A stretch of DNA of 7,159 bases from positions 1-7,159 of the forward strand of contig URLF01000107.1 in assembly GCA_900548705.1 (NCBI GenBank), written 5' to 3'. The position numbers and the translations under genes were made by a program. The number at the start of each line of letters is the position of its first letter. The first letter of the stretch is position 1. This DNA is from an uncultured Porphyromonadaceae bacterium. Lineage in GTDB: Bacteria > Bacteroidota > Bacteroidia > Bacteroidales > Muribaculaceae. The notes under the pieces are model-generated. The model saw nothing but the letters and a program-made list of their open reading frames with translations, did not search any database and was not told the DNA's origin. Shown in pieces: positions 6,026 to 7,159 of this stretch.

Positions 6026-6499
6026 ATGGAAAAGAAGACAATATCCATCCCCTATGAAATACTGTCGCCTGAAGAGTTGTCAGGCTCCGATGCCCTGCTG
6101 GTAGACACAGCCCGCGAGGCTTCGTTCCGCAGCTACGCGCCCTATTCGAAGTTCTCTGTCGGAGCCGCCATTCTCCTCGACAACGGGGAAATCGTCCCCG
6201 GCAGCAACCAGGAGAATGTGGCATTCCCCTCGGGCACATGCGCCGAGCGGTCGGCATGTTTCTACGCCCATGCCCGCTATCCCGAAGCGAGATTCCGCAA
6301 GATAGCCATCGCCGCAAGAGGGACAGACGGGGAGTTCACACCAGTCCCCACCGCCCCCTGCGGCAGTTGCCGCCAGGCGTTGCTCGAATATGAGATGCTG
6401 GCCGGAGAGCCTGTCGAACTGCTTCTGGCGGGAAAGGATGTAATCTACCGTCTCCCCTCGGTGGTCTCCACGCTCCCCTTCGCGTTCACTGAATTCTGA
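6026..6499 (+). CDS. cdd: Cytidine deaminase
   Basis: A 157-residue zinc-dependent cytidine deaminase, which hydrolyses cytidine and deoxycytidine to uridine and deoxyuridine in cytoplasmic pyrimidine salvage. The length fits the small homotetrameric class. The substrate motif is N61-x-E63-N64, and the zinc site is C72-A-E74-R and P111-C112-G-S-C115-R-Q; by family knowledge C72, C112 and C115 bind zinc and E74 shuttles protons. The N-terminal YAPYSKFSVGAA block (37-48) is also typical. The ATG at 6026 is the only sensible start, and the upstream sequence has no clear Shine-Dalgarno, as is usual in this phylum. It is divergent from the TPR-panB pair and ends 63 bp before the next gene, which appears to have its own promoter. 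The symbol follows the family name; some Bacteroidota annotations leave it unnamed. Confidence 0.95.
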   Translation: MEKKTISIPYEILSPEELSGSDALLVDTAREASFRSYAPYSKFSVGAAILLDNGEIVPGSNQENVAFPSGTCAERSACFYAHARYPEARFRKIAIAARGTDGEFTPVPTAPCGSCRQALLEYEMLAGEPVELLLAGKDVIYRLPSVVSTLPFAFTEF

Positions 6500-6515
6500 G
6501 CCTGTGGCTTTTGAT

Positions 6516-6546
6516 TTTGAGGAATCGGGAATAATCTGTAACTTTG
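6516..6546 (+). promoter_or_regulatory. Near-consensus promoter for the gldE-like gene
   Basis: TTTG at 6516-6519 and TAACTTTG at 6539-6546 are separated by 19 bp, matching both elements of the Bacteroidota promoter. Transcription would start near 6553, about ten bases before the ATG at 6563, so the leader would be very short. The gene can thus be transcribed independently of cdd. Confidence 0.7.
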
Positions 6547-6562
6547 CAGGCAGAACCAAGCA

Positions 6563-7159
6563 ATGACAGAATTGGACACAGACCCTTTACCACCTTTGAT
6601 GATAGCCCTTGAGTCCCTCCCCTTTGGAGCGGCGCAGATTGTGGCGCTATGTTTCGCCGGAGTAGCCCTGCTGATTTCCGGATTCGTGAGCGGAAGCGAA
6701 ATCGCGTTCTTCTCCATCACTCCCCAACAGGCCGAAGAGCTTGACGAGTCGGAGCGGTCAAACGCCATCCGCCGCCTGCTTGACATGCCCGAGAGGCTTC
6801 TGGCCACCATCCTGATAGCCAACAATCTGGTCAACGTGACGATTGTGGTGCTGACATCCTTCGCCCTGACGCCCCTCTTCGAGCAGCTGCCCGACTGGGC
6901 CAACTTCCTGTTGCAGACCGTCTGCCTGACGTTCCTCATACTCCTCTTCGGCGAGATACTCCCCAAACTGGCCGCCAACACCAACCCGTTGCGGTGGGCA
7001 GGATTCGCCACGGGGGGGATAAACTCGATGATGAAGCTATTCTGGCCCCTCTCCTCGATGATGGTGAAGTCCACCAAGATTGTCAACAAGGTAGTGACGC
7101 GCCAGAGCCGCAACATCACCGCCGACGAGCTGGGGCAGGCTCTTGAGATAGCCGATGTC
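6563..7159 (+). CDS. gldE: GldE-like CNNM/HlyC-CorC family membrane protein (partial, N-terminal 199 residues)
   Basis: The frame runs from the ATG at 6563 to the end of the window without a stop, giving 199 codons; the rest lies beyond the edge. The visible part is the CNNM (DUF21) membrane domain: a first span at about 22-42 followed by SGSEIAFFS (43-51), a second span with ILIANNLVNV (83-92), a third ending in FGEILPK (129-135), and a fourth around 147-166. Family members continue with two CBS domains and a CorC_HlyC domain, not seen here. Related proteins are implicated in magnesium or cobalt transport; in Bacteroidota this subfamily is annotated GldE, named from gliding motility but also present in non-gliding species. 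The family assignment is firm; the gldE symbol is inferred from phylum and sequence resemblance. Confidence 0.85.
   Translation, partial: MTELDTDPLPPLMIALESLPFGAAQIVALCFAGVALLISGFVSGSEIAFFSITPQQAEELDESERSNAIRRLLDMPERLLATILIANNLVNVTIVVLTSFALTPLFEQLPDWANFLLQTVCLTFLILLFGEILPKLAANTNPLRWAGFATGGINSMMKLFWPLSSMMVKSTKIVNKVVTRQSRNITADELGQALEIADV

Noticed and set aside
6445..7119. Minus-strand open frame of 224 codons opposite cdd and the gldE-like gene
   Set aside because: It overlaps two recognised genes and a promoter on the other strand and shows no recognisable domain.

Overview
The window looks like a piece of a Bacteroidota chromosome, most likely order Bacteroidales; a Muribaculaceae-type gut bacterium would fit, but that family-level placement is inference. 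The support is: promoter-like sites of the TAnnTTTG / TTTG type typical of this phylum, weak or absent Shine-Dalgarno sequences, a GldE-type membrane protein, a single-span TPR protein of the type found in Bacteroidales, and a secreted protein pair with the beta-rich make-up common in this group.

Layout. Bases 1 to about 540 hold no credible gene. They are a mosaic of short repeats: a large imperfect inverted repeat (arms 1-39 and 171-209), 9-bp periodic clusters, a perfect 20-bp GC-rich palindrome and an 18-bp tandem repeat. A putative promoter (about 556-587) and a leader with a short hairpin follow. Then come two overlapping plus-strand genes: a 156-residue secreted protein with a C-terminal domain resembling a type IX secretion tail (707-1177), and a 976-residue secreted protein ending in three ~120-residue tandem repeats (1174-4104). 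A strong hairpin at 4129-4169 separates them from the convergent minus-strand pair.

The minus-strand pair is a TPR membrane protein gene (5113-5796) followed by panB (4199-5020), 92 bp apart with a hairpin in the gap, probably transcribed from a near-consensus promoter at 5869-5900. Divergently on the plus strand lie a cytidine deaminase gene (6026-6499) and the first 199 codons of a gldE-like CNNM/CorC-family gene (6563 to the window end), the latter with its own near-consensus promoter only about ten bases before the start codon.

The four genes from 4199 rightwards are housekeeping: pantothenate synthesis, a membrane-anchored TPR protein of unknown exact role, pyrimidine salvage, and a membrane transporter-like protein. 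The accessory, less described part is the left half. I see no defence system, phage, CRISPR array or complete mobile element. The best candidates for something undescribed are the translationally coupled secreted pair with its recently duplicated repeats, and the inverted-repeat element at the left edge.
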